DNA of 64,000 nucleotides from Acidobacteriota bacterium. GTDB taxonomy: Bacteria; Acidobacteriota; Thermoanaerobaculia; Multivoradales; J023. Positions 25,260-34,892 of this stretch are shown here, one piece after another. The notes below the pieces were generated by a model. It searched no databases. It was not told where the DNA came from and was given only the letters and a program-made list of their open reading frames with translations. The translations under genes and the position numbers were made by a program. Each line of letters opens with the position of its first letter. The first letter of the stretch is position 1. The DNA is taken from NCBI GenBank assembly GCA_029263395.1, contig JAJCXO010000121.1, positions 17,848 to 81,847 on the forward strand, given 5' to 3'.

Positions 25260-27398
25260 CTACATCCAGCTGCTGGTGTCTCCTGACTCGAAGCCATCGG
25301 CAAAAATGGTTTCGTCGAGCTGAATCGTCTGCGCGAAGATGTCGAGATCGCCGTTGATGGTGGCGGGGTAAACCGCCAAGATCTGGTCGCCTGCGACCGA
25401 AAGTCCGACAAAGTCCCCCAGGAATTGTTCGAAGCCTGGCCAGGTGGCGTCGCTGCTGGTGAACGATGTTGGGGTGAGACGAGCTTCGATCCAGCTGTCG
25501 CCGCCATTGGCGCTGGTGGCGTAATAGGCGTCGAACATGCCATTCACGGTGTCGTCGAGTTGGGCGGTGTGGCGGGTGTCGAGGTAAAGCAAGTGGAGTC
25601 GACCGTTTGTGTCCACTTCGAGCCAGGGGTAAAACTGATCACCCGGCGGGTCCGAGTCACCGTTGATCACCCGCGGGGTGGTCCAGGTATCGCCGCGATC
25701 CTGGGATCGGGTGAAATAGAGGTCGATGTTGGCCTGACCGTCGACCACACCCGTGGTGTCGAAGTAGACGCAGTAGAGTGTGCCGTTGTTGGGGTCGACC
25801 GCCAGGTAGGAGAGTGATGGCACCCGGAAGCGGCCGGGGAAACGCGAACCATCTTGTGTTCCCCAGACGTCCATTCTCTGAGCCATGGTGATCGGCGGGC
25901 TGATGGTCGTCCCGCCGTCGAAGCTGCGTTGCAGCAGCACACCGTCGTCGAAGTCCCAATAGGCGATGTACAGCTCTCCCATTGGCCCGATCCGTGGTTG
26001 TTGGGCGATGCCTGGATCCAGCTTCTGAACGCCCGACCAGGTGGTGCCGAGATCGGTCGAGATCTGGAGCCCCAGGTTGTAGGCGACGTAGAGGTTGGTG
26101 GTGTTGGGACTATCGGGGCCTCGGCCGGCAGCCAGCCAACCCTTGTCGAAGTTGTTCTGATCGTTGATCACAACCACCGGATCCAGAGTTGATGCGCCAG
26201 GAGCCTTGCGGGCGACGAAGATGTTGCCGCCTTGGAAGAACGTCACGCCGCCGACCCACAGGTTGCCGGTGCGGGGATCGTAGGCGGTCATCGGATCCCC
26301 TTCGAAGTTGTCGATCGTGGCTCCGGGCGCCCGCAGCAGGAAGTCGTTCCAGGTTGCTCCGCCGTCTTGGCTCAGACCGACGCCTAAGCTCCAAGCCTCG
26401 AGGGTGCCCGGCTCGCGCAAGTCATTCCAGGCCGCCACGATGTCGAGTGGGTTCGCTGCTGAGCGGATCACCGAGGTTTCGACGGACTGTGAGGTGCCGC
26501 CCCCGGCGTCGATTCGGACCATCGGTCCGGCGATGATTGCGCCGGAACCACGGGTGGCAGCGGGAGCCTGTTCAGGTGTCGAGGACGGTGTCGACTGGCT
26601 ATCGTCGAGTCCCAGCAGCAGCTCGAGTCTGAGTCCCAGGAGGGTCTCGAGCTGGGCTGGTGGAGCTGTTCCCAACAACTCAGCGGTTTGTAGGTGATCT
26701 CTTGCTCTACGGCGGTCATCCAGGTAGAGGTGATCGACCGCCAGGCGGACATGGGCCATCCCGTCCGTCGGGTCGAGGGTCAAAACCTCGTCCCATGTTG
26801 CAACAGCCTCTGACCAACGAGCCAACCGTTCCAGGGTGCGAGCGGTCTCGGCGATGGACGTCACGCGCTTGGGCTCGAGCCTTGTTGCGGTTCGGAAAGC
26901 CGCCAAGGCTTGATGGGTTCGGCCGAGAGTTTGCAGGACGCGTCCGAGGGCTTCGAAAGCCTCCGCGGATTCCGGGGCCAGCACCACCGCCTGGGCGATG
27001 TGTTCCAAGGCTTCGACTCGCAGGCCGGTTGCCAGTTGCAGTCGCCCCTCGAGCAACGCCGCCTGGGCGAGAACTGTGCTGTCATCCAAGGCGTGGGCTT
27101 TTCGTGCGTCCGCTCTCACCTCGATGTGTTCGTCAGTGAAGTGCAGCGGTTGCAATATGCGCTCGATGCGTGCGCCTCGATGCGCTGCGACCGGACCCAG
27201 CTGGCGATCCACAGTGTGGGCGGGCTCTCTGGGTGGTGTGTCACCGGATGCTGTCTCAACGGTGGACTGATAGGTGGTGCAACCGCTCGCGAGGGTTGCG
27301 ATCAGGCAGAGCTGGACGCTGAGCTTGGACACAGTGAGCTTGGACACAGTGAGATTAGCCACAGTGCAACAGTGAGGTAGAAGCATGGCATAGATCAT
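25260..27398 (-). CDS. Lipoprotein with TPR region, sialidase-like (BNR) propeller and DGFESGD C-terminal tail
   Basis: 712 residues. The N-terminus ends in lipobox LATLASGC. Residues about 110-260 are TPR repeats (AEAFEALGRVLQTLGRTHQALAAFR). Residues about 290-690 carry Asp-box motifs of a sialidase-type propeller (LSQDGGATWND, ISTDLGTTWSG, RSQDRGDTWTT, SANGGDSWIEA). The end, IFADGFESGDTSSWM, matches a C-terminal tail recurrent in secreted proteins of several phyla. No catalytic sialidase residues were identified. A perfect 15-bp duplication (27320-27349) gives TVSKL-TVSKL just before the signal core. Role: surface or periplasmic binding protein, not further resolved. Confidence 0.8.
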   Translation of the reverse strand: MIYAMLLPHCCTVANLTVSKLTVSKLSVQLCLIATLASGCTTYQSTVETASGDTPPREPAHTVDRQLGPVAAHRGARIERILQPLHFTDEHIEVRADARKAHALDDSTVLAQAALLEGRLQLATGLRVEALEHIAQAVVLAPESAEAFEALGRVLQTLGRTHQALAAFRTATRLEPKRVTSIAETARTLERLARWSEAVATWDEVLTLDPTDGMAHVRLAVDHLYLDDRRRARDHLQTAELLGTAPPAQLETLLGLRLELLLGLDDSQSTPSSTPEQAPAATRGSGAIIAGPMVRIDAGGGTSQSVETSVIRSAANPLDIVAAWNDLREPGTLEAWSLGVGLSQDGGATWNDFLLRAPGATIDNFEGDPMTAYDPRTGNLWVGGVTFFQGGNIFVARKAPGASTLDPVVVINDQNNFDKGWLAAGRGPDSPNTTNLYVAYNLGLQISTDLGTTWSGVQKLDPGIAQQPRIGPMGELYIAYWDFDDGVLLQRSFDGGTTISPPITMAQRMDVWGTQDGSRFPGRFRVPSLSYLAVDPNNGTLYCVYFDTTGVVDGQANIDLYFTRSQDRGDTWTTPRVINGDSDPPGDQFYPWLEVDTNGRLHLLYLDTRHTAQLDDTVNGMFDAYYATSANGGDSWIEARLTPTSFTSSDATWPGFEQFLGDFVGLSVAGDQILAVYPATINGDLDIFAQTIQLDETIFADGFESGDTSSWM

Positions 27399-27447
27399 GC
27401 CGCAGCAGCATGCATGCTGTCAAACCCTATCCTCGTGTGGACATCGA

Positions 27448-27465
27448 GTGTTCGAAACTGAACAC
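27448..27465. promoter_or_regulatory. Upstream activator palindrome for the exporter operon
   Basis: GTGTTC-GAAACT-GAACAC is a perfect inverted repeat (extends to GAGTGTTC/GAACACCC with one mismatch). It lies about 85-100 bp upstream of the sigma-54 -12 element, the usual place for NtrC-type activator binding. The natural binder is the operon's own regulator at 31991-33433; that pairing is inferred. Confidence 0.6.
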
Positions 27466-27536
27466 CCCCGGTCATTCGCGGACGGTGGTTTGAGAATTGA
27501 ACGATGGCAACGTGTTGATTCTAAAGAGATAGACGT

Positions 27537-27551
27537 TGGCATAGAGCTTGC
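27537..27551 (+). promoter_or_regulatory. Sigma-54 (-24/-12) promoter
   Basis: TGGCAT-AGAGC-TTGC matches TGGCAY-N5-TTGC, with the invariant GG and GC 12 bp apart. The predicted start is near 27563, just before the GAGAGGAG ribosome site of the adaptor gene at 27581. Confidence 0.8.
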
Positions 27552-27580
27552 CTTTAGGAAACTGCGAGAGGAGTTGAGCT

Positions 27581-28828
27581 ATGGACCGTGAACTGACCAC
27601 CCAGACCCGTGTGCGCCGTCATTTACGACGATGGCTGCCGGGTTTGTTCTTGAGCCTCGCCGCGGGCGGTGGATTGGTGTGGGCGATCGGTTGGCTCGAG
27701 CCCAGTTTGAGCCGCTCGCAGATCCGGACCGGCTTGGTGGAGCGCGGGCCGATCGAGGCGGTGATCGTCGGCTCCGGCACCGTGATGCCTGCCGACGAAC
27801 AAGTGATCTCCAGCCCGATCGAGGCGCGGGTGATGCGGGTTTTACAACAGCCAGGGGCGGTTCTAGAAGCGGGCGATCCAATTCTCGAGCTCGATGTGAC
27901 GACCTCTGCGCTCGCTTTGGATCAGCTCGAGGGGGAGATCGCGCAGAACGAGGCGGGGCGTGACGAGCTTACACTCGAGCTGGATGAGACGTTGCTCGCT
28001 TTGCAGAGCCAGCGCGAGATCAAGGGCCTGGACGTCGAAGAACTGGAGCTTCTGCTCGAACAACGCCGGGAGCTGTTCACTCAAGGTCTGGTTGCAGAGT
28101 CCTTACTGCGGCAGACCGAGACCCAGGTGAAGCGGTCGCGGATCGAGCTGCGGACCCTCGGCGCAACCATTGCCAAAGCACGGCAAGTAGCCGCGGCACG
28201 GACGGCCAATCTCACCGCCAGCCTACGAACGCTCGAACGGCGTCGGGAGCAGGCGCAGGCCCAGGTGCGTCGGGCGACCGCCCGGGCCGATCGGGCTGGA
28301 GTGCTGACAGTGATGACCGCCATCGAGGGTGAGACGGTGCGACAAGGCGAGGTGGTGGCCCGCATCGCGGATCTCGACCACTTTCGGGTCGAGGCGATTG
28401 TGTCCGACGTCCACGCCGGGCGTCTCGAGGTGAGTCAGCGGGCGCGGGTACCGATCACCGACGAGTGGATGCTGGATGGGCACATCGAACGAATTCTGCC
28501 AGCGATCGAGTCTGGGACGGTGCGCTTCTGGGTTGCGCTCGACGAGCCCGATCATACACGGCTGCGGGCCAATCTGCGGACGGATGTGTTGGTGGTCACG
28601 GATCACAAGCCTTCGGTACTGGCCCTGCCCAAAGGGCCTTATGTGACAGGCACCGGAGAGAATCAGGTGTTTGTCGTCGACGGCGAGGGCGCAAAACGTC
28701 GGACGGTGCGTTTTGGGCTAGCCGGATACAACCACTACGAAGTCCTCGAGGGGCTGTCGGAAGGCGACGAGGTGGTCCTTTCGGATGTCGCCGACACGAT
28801 CCATTTCGAGCGCGTGACCTTCCGTTGA
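27581..28828 (+). CDS. HlyD/MacA-type membrane fusion (adaptor) protein
   Basis: 415 residues. One N-terminal membrane helix (LPGLFLSLAAGGGLVWAIGWL), then the lipoyl-like half (GTVMPADEQVISSPIEARVMRVLQQPGAVLEAGDPILEL), a long coiled-coil hairpin at about 105-230, and the second lipoyl half (LTVMTAIEGETVRQGEVVARIADL). A beta-barrel follows. It links the inner-membrane ABC exporter to an outer-membrane channel not encoded here. It is the first gene behind a sigma-54 promoter. Confidence 0.9.
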   Translation: MDRELTTQTRVRRHLRRWLPGLFLSLAAGGGLVWAIGWLEPSLSRSQIRTGLVERGPIEAVIVGSGTVMPADEQVISSPIEARVMRVLQQPGAVLEAGDPILELDVTTSALALDQLEGEIAQNEAGRDELTLELDETLLALQSQREIKGLDVEELELLLEQRRELFTQGLVAESLLRQTETQVKRSRIELRTLGATIAKARQVAAARTANLTASLRTLERRREQAQAQVRRATARADRAGVLTVMTAIEGETVRQGEVVARIADLDHFRVEAIVSDVHAGRLEVSQRARVPITDEWMLDGHIERILPAIESGTVRFWVALDEPDHTRLRANLRTDVLVVTDHKPSVLALPKGPYVTGTGENQVFVVDGEGAKRRTVRFGLAGYNHYEVLEGLSEGDEVVLSDVADTIHFERVTFR

Positions 28829-28859
28829 GCGCTAGACGATTTGCTTCCAGGAGACCGAG

Positions 28860-29525
28860 ATGATTGAGCTACAAGACGTCGAAAAGATTTATCGCACCGA
28901 TCGTATTGAGACGGTGGCTTTGGCGAACGTGAATCTAGAGATCGAAGCCGGTGAGTTCGTGTCGATTATGGGTCCTTCAGGCTGCGGCAAATCCACCCTG
29001 CTCAACTTGATGGGTCTGCTCGATGTGCCGTCCGAAGGTTACGTGCGCTTGGCCGGAGAGTCGGTTGAGTCTTATTCCGACCGTCGGCTGTCTCGGCTGC
29101 GTAATCAGAGGATCGGGTTCGTTTTCCAGACCTTCCATTTGATCGCTGATCTCAGCGTGGTGGCCAACGTCGAAATTCCGCTGCTCTACCGGCGCATGCG
29201 GGGCCGTGAACGACGTCAGCGGGCGCTGGCTGCTCTCGAGCAGGTCGGGTTGTCGTCGCGTGTCCATCATTTCCCCTCCCAGCTCTCTGGCGGCCAGCAG
29301 CAAAGAGTAGCGATTGCCCGCGCCATTGTCGGTGAACCCGATGTCCTGCTGGCTGACGAGCCCACCGGTAATCTGGACAGCAGTATGGGAGACGAGGTGA
29401 TGGCGATGCTCCACGACCTCAACAACCGTGCCGGGACCACCATCGTCATGGTGACCCATGACGAGAGGCTAGCCGGGCGCACCGGACGCACGCTTCGTTT
29501 GTTCGATGGCCGTCAAGTGAATTGA
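28860..29525 (+). CDS. ABC transporter ATPase (MacB/LolD-like)
   Basis: 221 residues: Walker A GPSGCGKSTLLN, Q-loop FVFQTFHLIADLSVVANVE, signature LSGGQQQRVAIARA, Walker B VLLADEPTGNLD, and switch VMVTHDE. The LolD/MacB group works with FtsX-like permeases, two of which follow directly. It energises the exporter with the upstream adaptor. GGAGACCGAG precedes the start. Confidence 0.95.
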   Translation: MIELQDVEKIYRTDRIETVALANVNLEIEAGEFVSIMGPSGCGKSTLLNLMGLLDVPSEGYVRLAGESVESYSDRRLSRLRNQRIGFVFQTFHLIADLSVVANVEIPLLYRRMRGRERRQRALAALEQVGLSSRVHHFPSQLSGGQQQRVAIARAIVGEPDVLLADEPTGNLDSSMGDEVMAMLHDLNNRAGTTIVMVTHDERLAGRTGRTLRLFDGRQVN

Positions 29526-29534
29526 GGGATTGCC

Positions 29535-30776
29535 ATGTTGAAGCATTATCTCGCGACAGCTATCCAGGTGCTACGGCGTCGCAAGTTCTTCACCTTCATC
29601 AGTCTTTTTGGGGTCAGCCTGACGTTGGTGGTGTTGATGGTGGCGACGGCGGTTTTCGATCAGGCTCTGGGACCCCAGCCGCCAGAGGTCCACTCCGACC
29701 GCACCCTCGGGGTCTACAGCCTCGGCATGCGAGGCCCCAGCATCAGCAGCAACAGTGATGCCTCCTATTGGTTTCTCGACCGTTATGTGCGGACTCTGCC
29801 GGACGTCGAGGCGGTGACGATCTTCTCGCAGGCCGCTCGCTCTGCCACCTATCGGGACGGCGAAAAGTTCGAGCTTTACCTCAAGCGGGCGGATGGCGCC
29901 TTTTGGCATGTCTACGCCTTTGATTTTCTCGAGGGGGGGCCCTTTCTCGCCGAGGAGGACGCCAACGCGGAGCGGGTTGCGGTGATCAACGAGACCACCC
30001 GTCGAAGGCTCTACGATGGCGAGTCGGCGGTGGGCCGCGTGTTGGAGATTGATGGTCAGCGCTTCAAGATCAAGGGCGTCGTGCGCGATATTTCGTACCT
30101 GCGCCAGGATCCATTCAGTGACGTCTGGACGCCGAATTCGACGGCGCGATCCGATGTTCACTTGCGTCCAGCGGTTCTGGGAAACCACACCGGTGTCATC
30201 TTGGCGCATCGCCGCAGCGATTTCCCAGCGATCAAACGGGCGTTCGAGGCGAGCCTCGAGGAAGTTGAGCTGCCCGAGCGGTACGAAGAGCTCACCGGTG
30301 AAGCCAACACCCGCTTCGAGCGGTTCTCGCGTGTCTTGTCTTCGGACCGGGATCAAGTCAAGGCGTCTCCCTGGCGGTTGCGAATTGCCATCGCGCTGGC
30401 GATGTTGCTCTTCATGATCTTGCCGAGTCTCAATCTGGTGAACATCAACATCAGCAGGATTCTAGAACGGGCATCAGAGATCGGAGTACGGAAAGCTTTC
30501 GGCGCGTCCTCGTGGACCCTGGTGGGGCAGTTCGTGGTTGAGAACGTCCTGCTGACGTTGATCGGTGGCGGTATCGCTTTTGTACTCTCGAGTGGGGTCC
30601 TCAGCCTCTTGAACGGTGTCCAGCTGGTTCCCTACGCGGTGTTCCAATTGAACTTCCGAGTGTTCTTCTACGGTCTGTTGATCGCAGTGATCTTTGGCCT
30701 CGTCTCCGGCGTCTATCCGGCGTGGAAAATGTCTCGTTTACACCCGGTTGTCGCTCTGCGAAGGAGATCTTTATGA
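29535..30776 (+). CDS. FtsX/MacB-type ABC permease 1
   Basis: 413 residues with the MacB layout: TM1 at about 18-38 (FFTFISLFGVSLTLVVLMVATAVF), a large periplasmic domain to about 275, then three helices (IAIALAMLLFMILPSLNLV, VENVLLTLIGGGIAFVLSSGV, FRVFFYGLLIAVIFGLVSGVYP). ERASEIGVRKAFGAS is the conserved cytoplasmic loop. Its stop overlaps the start of permease 2 (ATGA), so they are probably a heterodimer. Substrate unknown. Confidence 0.92.
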   Translation: MLKHYLATAIQVLRRRKFFTFISLFGVSLTLVVLMVATAVFDQALGPQPPEVHSDRTLGVYSLGMRGPSISSNSDASYWFLDRYVRTLPDVEAVTIFSQAARSATYRDGEKFELYLKRADGAFWHVYAFDFLEGGPFLAEEDANAERVAVINETTRRRLYDGESAVGRVLEIDGQRFKIKGVVRDISYLRQDPFSDVWTPNSTARSDVHLRPAVLGNHTGVILAHRRSDFPAIKRAFEASLEEVELPERYEELTGEANTRFERFSRVLSSDRDQVKASPWRLRIAIALAMLLFMILPSLNLVNINISRILERASEIGVRKAFGASSWTLVGQFVVENVLLTLIGGGIAFVLSSGVLSLLNGVQLVPYAVFQLNFRVFFYGLLIAVIFGLVSGVYPAWKMSRLHPVVALRRRSL

Positions 30777-31984
30777 TCCGACACATGCTCCAGATCGTCT
30801 GGAATCGCAAAGCTTCAAATGCCTTGATCATCCTGGAGATTTTGGTTTCGTTCCTGGTCGTCTTTGCGGTGGTGGCCATGGCGATTTTCAACTGGCGGAA
30901 TTACCATCGACCTCTGGGTTATGCCTGGGAAGATGTCTGGCAGATCAATTTCCGGATTGGCGATCGGGAGTTCGACGCCGCCGAACGCCACGCCGCCGCA
31001 AATCGCACCTTGGAAAGACTGTTGCGTGAGCTCGAAACGATGGCGCCGGTGGTCCGGGCAGCGGCCGGACACTATCCCCCGTACACTCGATCCTCGTCGA
31101 GCCGGAATTGGGACACCAGCGACGGCCGCGACATTTTCACCGAGATCATCGAGGCAACCCCGGAGTTCTTCGAGGTGCTCGACATCAGAATCGTCGCGGG
31201 TCGTGGATTCGAAGCCGCCGATGCCGCTCACCCGTGGCAACCGGTCATCGTCAACCGGACCCTGGCAGCGGATCTTTTCGGGGAGGGCGAGGATCCCATC
31301 GGCAAGACGGTGGACCTCGGCAATATGAAATCGACCGAGACAGAGCTGAGGGTTGTCGGCATGATCGACGACTATCGGAAAGGGGGAGAGTTGGCGGTGC
31401 CGTCCAACATGATGTTCGAAGCCGTCTGGCTAGAGCCGACCCGACGCCCACTGTCTCTCCTGGCGATCCGACTGGCGCCGGGAACCCCGGCAGCTTTCGA
31501 AGAAGAGCTGTCGAAGCGACTCAACGCTTTGGCGCCGGAATGGTCGTTCAGCGTGCGTTCGTTGGCTGCCAAACGGGATGCTTACCTGAGGTTGCGCCTC
31601 GCACCGCTATTGGCCGCTGCGGTGGTGGCGGCCTTTCTGATCCTCATGGTGGCCCTCGGCTTGGTCGGTGTGCTGTGGCAAAATGTGACGCAACGTACTC
31701 TGGAAGTTGGACTGCGTCGTGCCAAAGGAGCGACGCGCCCCAATATCCACTGGCAGATTCTGGGGGAGATGCTGATGATCGCTTCTCTCGGCTTGGTACT
31801 GGGTACCTTGGTGGTTGTCCAAGTGCCGCTGATGGGGTGGTTAAGCTTTCTCGATCTCTCGACGTTTGGCCTCGCCTTTGCGGTCTCGGTGGTCGTGATC
31901 TACTGCTTGGCGGCAATCTGTAGTCTCTATCCGAGTTGGCTGGCGGCTCGTATCCAACCCGCGGAAGCGCTGCATTACGAGTGA
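30773..31984 (+). CDS. FtsX/MacB-type ABC permease 2
   Basis: 403 residues from the ATG at 30773, overlapping the previous stop by 4 bp and preceded by AAGGAGA; a longer in-frame start at 30722 is inside permease 1. TM1 is ASNALIILEILVSFLVVFAVVAMAIF, followed by a periplasmic domain and three C-terminal helices. RTLEVGLRRAKGATRPNI is the coupling loop. It pairs with permease 1. Confidence 0.92.
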   Translation: MIRHMLQIVWNRKASNALIILEILVSFLVVFAVVAMAIFNWRNYHRPLGYAWEDVWQINFRIGDREFDAAERHAAANRTLERLLRELETMAPVVRAAAGHYPPYTRSSSSRNWDTSDGRDIFTEIIEATPEFFEVLDIRIVAGRGFEAADAAHPWQPVIVNRTLAADLFGEGEDPIGKTVDLGNMKSTETELRVVGMIDDYRKGGELAVPSNMMFEAVWLEPTRRPLSLLAIRLAPGTPAAFEEELSKRLNALAPEWSFSVRSLAAKRDAYLRLRLAPLLAAAVVAAFLILMVALGLVGVLWQNVTQRTLEVGLRRAKGATRPNIHWQILGEMLMIASLGLVLGTLVVVQVPLMGWLSFLDLSTFGLAFAVSVVVIYCLAAICSLYPSWLAARIQPAEALHYE

Positions 31985-31990
31985 TATTCG

Positions 31991-33433
31991 ATGATTCTCA
32001 TCGTTGACGACGACGCCTCCGTAACCGCCTCTCTGGCGCTGCTATTCAAGCGCCAGGGTTATGCCACGATGACGGCTGTGTCGCCGGCTGCCGCGCTCGA
32101 CGTGCTGGCTCGAGAGAGCTGTCGTGCCGTGATCCAGGATATGAACTTCTCCCGTGGTGCGGCTTCAGGGGGGACTAGCGGCGATGAAGGGCTCGAGTTG
32201 CTGCGGCAAATCAAGCAACGGTACCCGGACTTGCCGGTGATCTTGATCACCGCTTGGGGCTCGATCGAGTTGGCGGTCGAGGGTATGCAAGCCGGGGCCG
32301 CCGACTTCATCACCAAGCCGTGGTCCAATCCACAGCTGTTGCAGGCAGTGGAGACGGTGCTCGAGGTGGCTGCGGTGCGGGCCGATCCTCGGCGTGGAGC
32401 CCCAGGCCGTGAAGAGCTGGATGCACACTACGATTTTGCCGGCATCGTGGGTCGCGACCCCAAGCTACTGCGCATCCTCGATCTGGCGGGTCGGATCAGC
32501 TCGACGGATGCCTCAGTACTGATCACGGGCGAAAGCGGTACCGGCAAGGAGTTGTTGGCAGAAGCGATCCATCGCAACGGCAAGCGCCGGGGTGGTCCTT
32601 TCGTCAAAGTCAACTTGGGCGGCGTCTCCTCGACCTTGTTCGAGAGTGAAATGTTCGGGCATGTGCGCGGTGCATTCACCGATGCCCGACAGGATCGCGT
32701 CGGACGTTTCGCGCTGGCAGACGGTGGCACCATTTTCCTCGACGAGATCGGTGAGGTGGATCCCAGTGCTCAGGTGAAACTGTTGCGGGTGCTCCAGGAT
32801 CGCACCTACGAAGTGCTCGGCTCGAGCACTACCCGGCGAGTGGATGTCAGGGTGATCTCCGCAACCAACCGGGAATTGCCAGAGATGGTGGCTCGCGGAA
32901 GCTTTCGTGAGGACCTGCTCTATCGGCTCAACCTGATAGCGGTGGAACTGCCACCCCTGAGAGAGCGACCGAGTGACATTCCTCTGCTGGCGACCCATTT
33001 GGTGGAGAGCTGTGCGCGTCTGTACGGCCGCGAAGGCCTGCAGCTGGCACCCCAGGCGGTCGAATGGTTGGGGGCTCAGCGTTGGCCGGGCAATGTGAGG
33101 CAATTGAAGCAGGTGATCGAGCGTGCGGTCTTGCTCGCCCGCAACAATGCGATTGCCGTCGAAGAGCTTTTGGACCTCAACGAATTGGGCCAGAAAGAGC
33201 GTGGCGCGCAAGCTTTGCCAGCGGCTGGTGCCATGACGTTGGAAGAAATGGAGCGGGCGATGATCGTCAAATCGCTCGAGCATTACCGCGGCAACATCAC
33301 CAAGGTCGCGAAAGCCCTGGGGCTCAGCCGAGCGGCGCTTTATCGTCGATGTGAGAAGTTTGCGATCGACCACACCGGACCTGGGCCTGGTGAGGACCGC
33401 GACGAGGCCGCCGGTAACGCATCAAAACGATGA
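31991..33433 (+). CDS. Sigma-54-dependent NtrC-type response regulator
   Basis: 480 residues. The receiver (ILIVDDDAS; phospho-acceptor Asp50 in VIQDMNFSRG, followed by a short Gly/Ser-rich insert) is followed by an AAA+ domain with Walker A GESGTGKE at about 179-186, the sigma-54 contact loop GAFTDA (usual GAFTGA, a tolerated variant), Walker B GGTIFLDEIGEV, and a Fis-type HTH (NITKVAKALGLSRAALYRRC). It would activate the sigma-54 promoter at 27537, which drives its own operon. Its stop overlaps the kinase start by 4 bp. Confidence 0.95.
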   Translation: MILIVDDDASVTASLALLFKRQGYATMTAVSPAAALDVLARESCRAVIQDMNFSRGAASGGTSGDEGLELLRQIKQRYPDLPVILITAWGSIELAVEGMQAGAADFITKPWSNPQLLQAVETVLEVAAVRADPRRGAPGREELDAHYDFAGIVGRDPKLLRILDLAGRISSTDASVLITGESGTGKELLAEAIHRNGKRRGGPFVKVNLGGVSSTLFESEMFGHVRGAFTDARQDRVGRFALADGGTIFLDEIGEVDPSAQVKLLRVLQDRTYEVLGSSTTRRVDVRVISATNRELPEMVARGSFREDLLYRLNLIAVELPPLRERPSDIPLLATHLVESCARLYGREGLQLAPQAVEWLGAQRWPGNVRQLKQVIERAVLLARNNAIAVEELLDLNELGQKERGAQALPAAGAMTLEEMERAMIVKSLEHYRGNITKVAKALGLSRAALYRRCEKFAIDHTGPGPGEDRDEAAGNASKR

Positions 33434-34776
33434 CGCTGCGATCCAAGTTCCTGGTCTATGTGTTGGTGATGCACGGGCTGCTCGCCAGCGCCAGTGCTCT
33501 GTTGCTGCGTGAGCATCGCGACTGGCTGCTGTTGGCTGAGGTGGTGTTTCTGTTCTCGGTGTGGTTTGCGGTGCGCTTGATCCGCTCGCTTTCGGTGCCT
33601 TTGCAGTTGATCGACACCGGTACCGAATTGATCAAAGAGCGCGACTTCACCACCCATTTCTCGGCGGTCGGTCAGCCTGAGATGGATCGGTTGATCGCGG
33701 TCTACAACCGAATGATCGACCAGTTGCGGGAGGAGAGGCTGCGGGTTCGTGAGCAGAACGAGTTGCTTGATCGTATCGTCGAAGCGTCACCGGGAGGTGT
33801 CGTCATCTGTGACTTCGAGGGGCGTGTGGCGGAGCTCAACCCGAGCGCAGAAAGACTGTTGGGTATCGTGCGTGAGTCAGCGGTTGGAGCCCCGTTGGCG
33901 GAGCTCGCGTCGCCGCTGGCAACACCCCTTGCGGCGTTGGAAGATGGGGTCTCACGGGTCGTCTCAGCGAGCGGCGGCCGGCGTATTCAATGCCAGCGTG
34001 CGGGTTTTCGCGACCGTGGTTTCGCTCGCAGCTTCTTCCTGCTCGCCGAGCTCACGGTAGAGCTTCGGCAGTCCGAGCGAGCAGCCTACGAGAAGTTGAT
34101 CCGGATGATGTCGCACGAGGTCAACAATTCGGTTGGGGCGGTCGGATCCTTGCTGGCCTCGGTGCGGGGAGCGTTGGCCGAGCTACCATCCAGCGAGCGT
34201 TCGGATATGGACCCTGCCCTTGACGTGGCCGCCGCTCGCCTCGACCACCTACGCGGATTTATGGATGGTTTTGCCAAGGTGGTGCGGTTGCCCTCGCCAG
34301 ACCTGCGGCCCTGCAATGTGGCGCGATTGATCGACGATCTAGTGGTGCTGCTGGGGCCGTCCCTCGCAGAACGTGGCATCGAGCTTCGGCGAGAAGGGAT
34401 GGCTGAACTGCCAGCGATCAGGCTCGACAAAAACCAGATCGAACAGGTCTTGGTCAATGTGGTCAAGAACGCGGCCGAAGCGATTGGCGAACAGGGTGTG
34501 ATCACGTTGCGTTTCGGACCGTTGCCCGTCACTAAGTCGTCAACCGGCAGGGGTTCGAACGGAACCTTGGGGCGATGCTGGATCGAGATCGAAGACACCG
34601 GCGAGGGTATCGGTCCCGAGGTTGGGACTCAGCTTTTTACGCCTTTTTTCACCACCAAGGAAGACGGCTGTGGTCTTGGGTTGACTCTGGTCAAGGAAGT
34701 CTTGAGTCGCCATGGCTTCGGTTTTTCGCTGGAGAGTGCAGAAGGCGGTGGGGCGCGTTTTCGGATCGAGATGTAG
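33430..34776 (+). CDS. Membrane sensor histidine kinase, partner of the NtrC-type regulator
   Basis: 448 residues. Two N-terminal membrane helices are separated by only a few residues (FLVYVLVMHGLLASASALLL, WLLLAEVVFLFSVWFAVRLI), so there is almost no periplasmic loop and sensing is probably within the membrane. HAMP, then a PAS domain (LLDRIVEASPGGVVICDFEGRVAELNPSAERLLG). Phospho-acceptor His229 lies in MMSHEVNNS. The ATPase domain has NVVKNAAEAIGEQG, DTGEGIG and FFTTKEDGCGLGLTLVKEV. With the regulator it controls the exporter operon, a layout used for envelope-stress or antibiotic response. Confidence 0.94.
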   Translation: MTLRSKFLVYVLVMHGLLASASALLLREHRDWLLLAEVVFLFSVWFAVRLIRSLSVPLQLIDTGTELIKERDFTTHFSAVGQPEMDRLIAVYNRMIDQLREERLRVREQNELLDRIVEASPGGVVICDFEGRVAELNPSAERLLGIVRESAVGAPLAELASPLATPLAALEDGVSRVVSASGGRRIQCQRAGFRDRGFARSFFLLAELTVELRQSERAAYEKLIRMMSHEVNNSVGAVGSLLASVRGALAELPSSERSDMDPALDVAAARLDHLRGFMDGFAKVVRLPSPDLRPCNVARLIDDLVVLLGPSLAERGIELRREGMAELPAIRLDKNQIEQVLVNVVKNAAEAIGEQGVITLRFGPLPVTKSSTGRGSNGTLGRCWIEIEDTGEGIGPEVGTQLFTPFFTTKEDGCGLGLTLVKEVLSRHGFGFSLESAEGGGARFRIEM

Positions 34777-34892
34777 TCGGTCGGCGCGTGGTGGACCGTT
34801 CGGGCGGCGATTTTCGCATCTAGGGGCGAGCCGGATAGCGCGTCTGTTGATCCGCTGAGGCTCGATCCACACCCAAGATCAAGGAGATCCTC

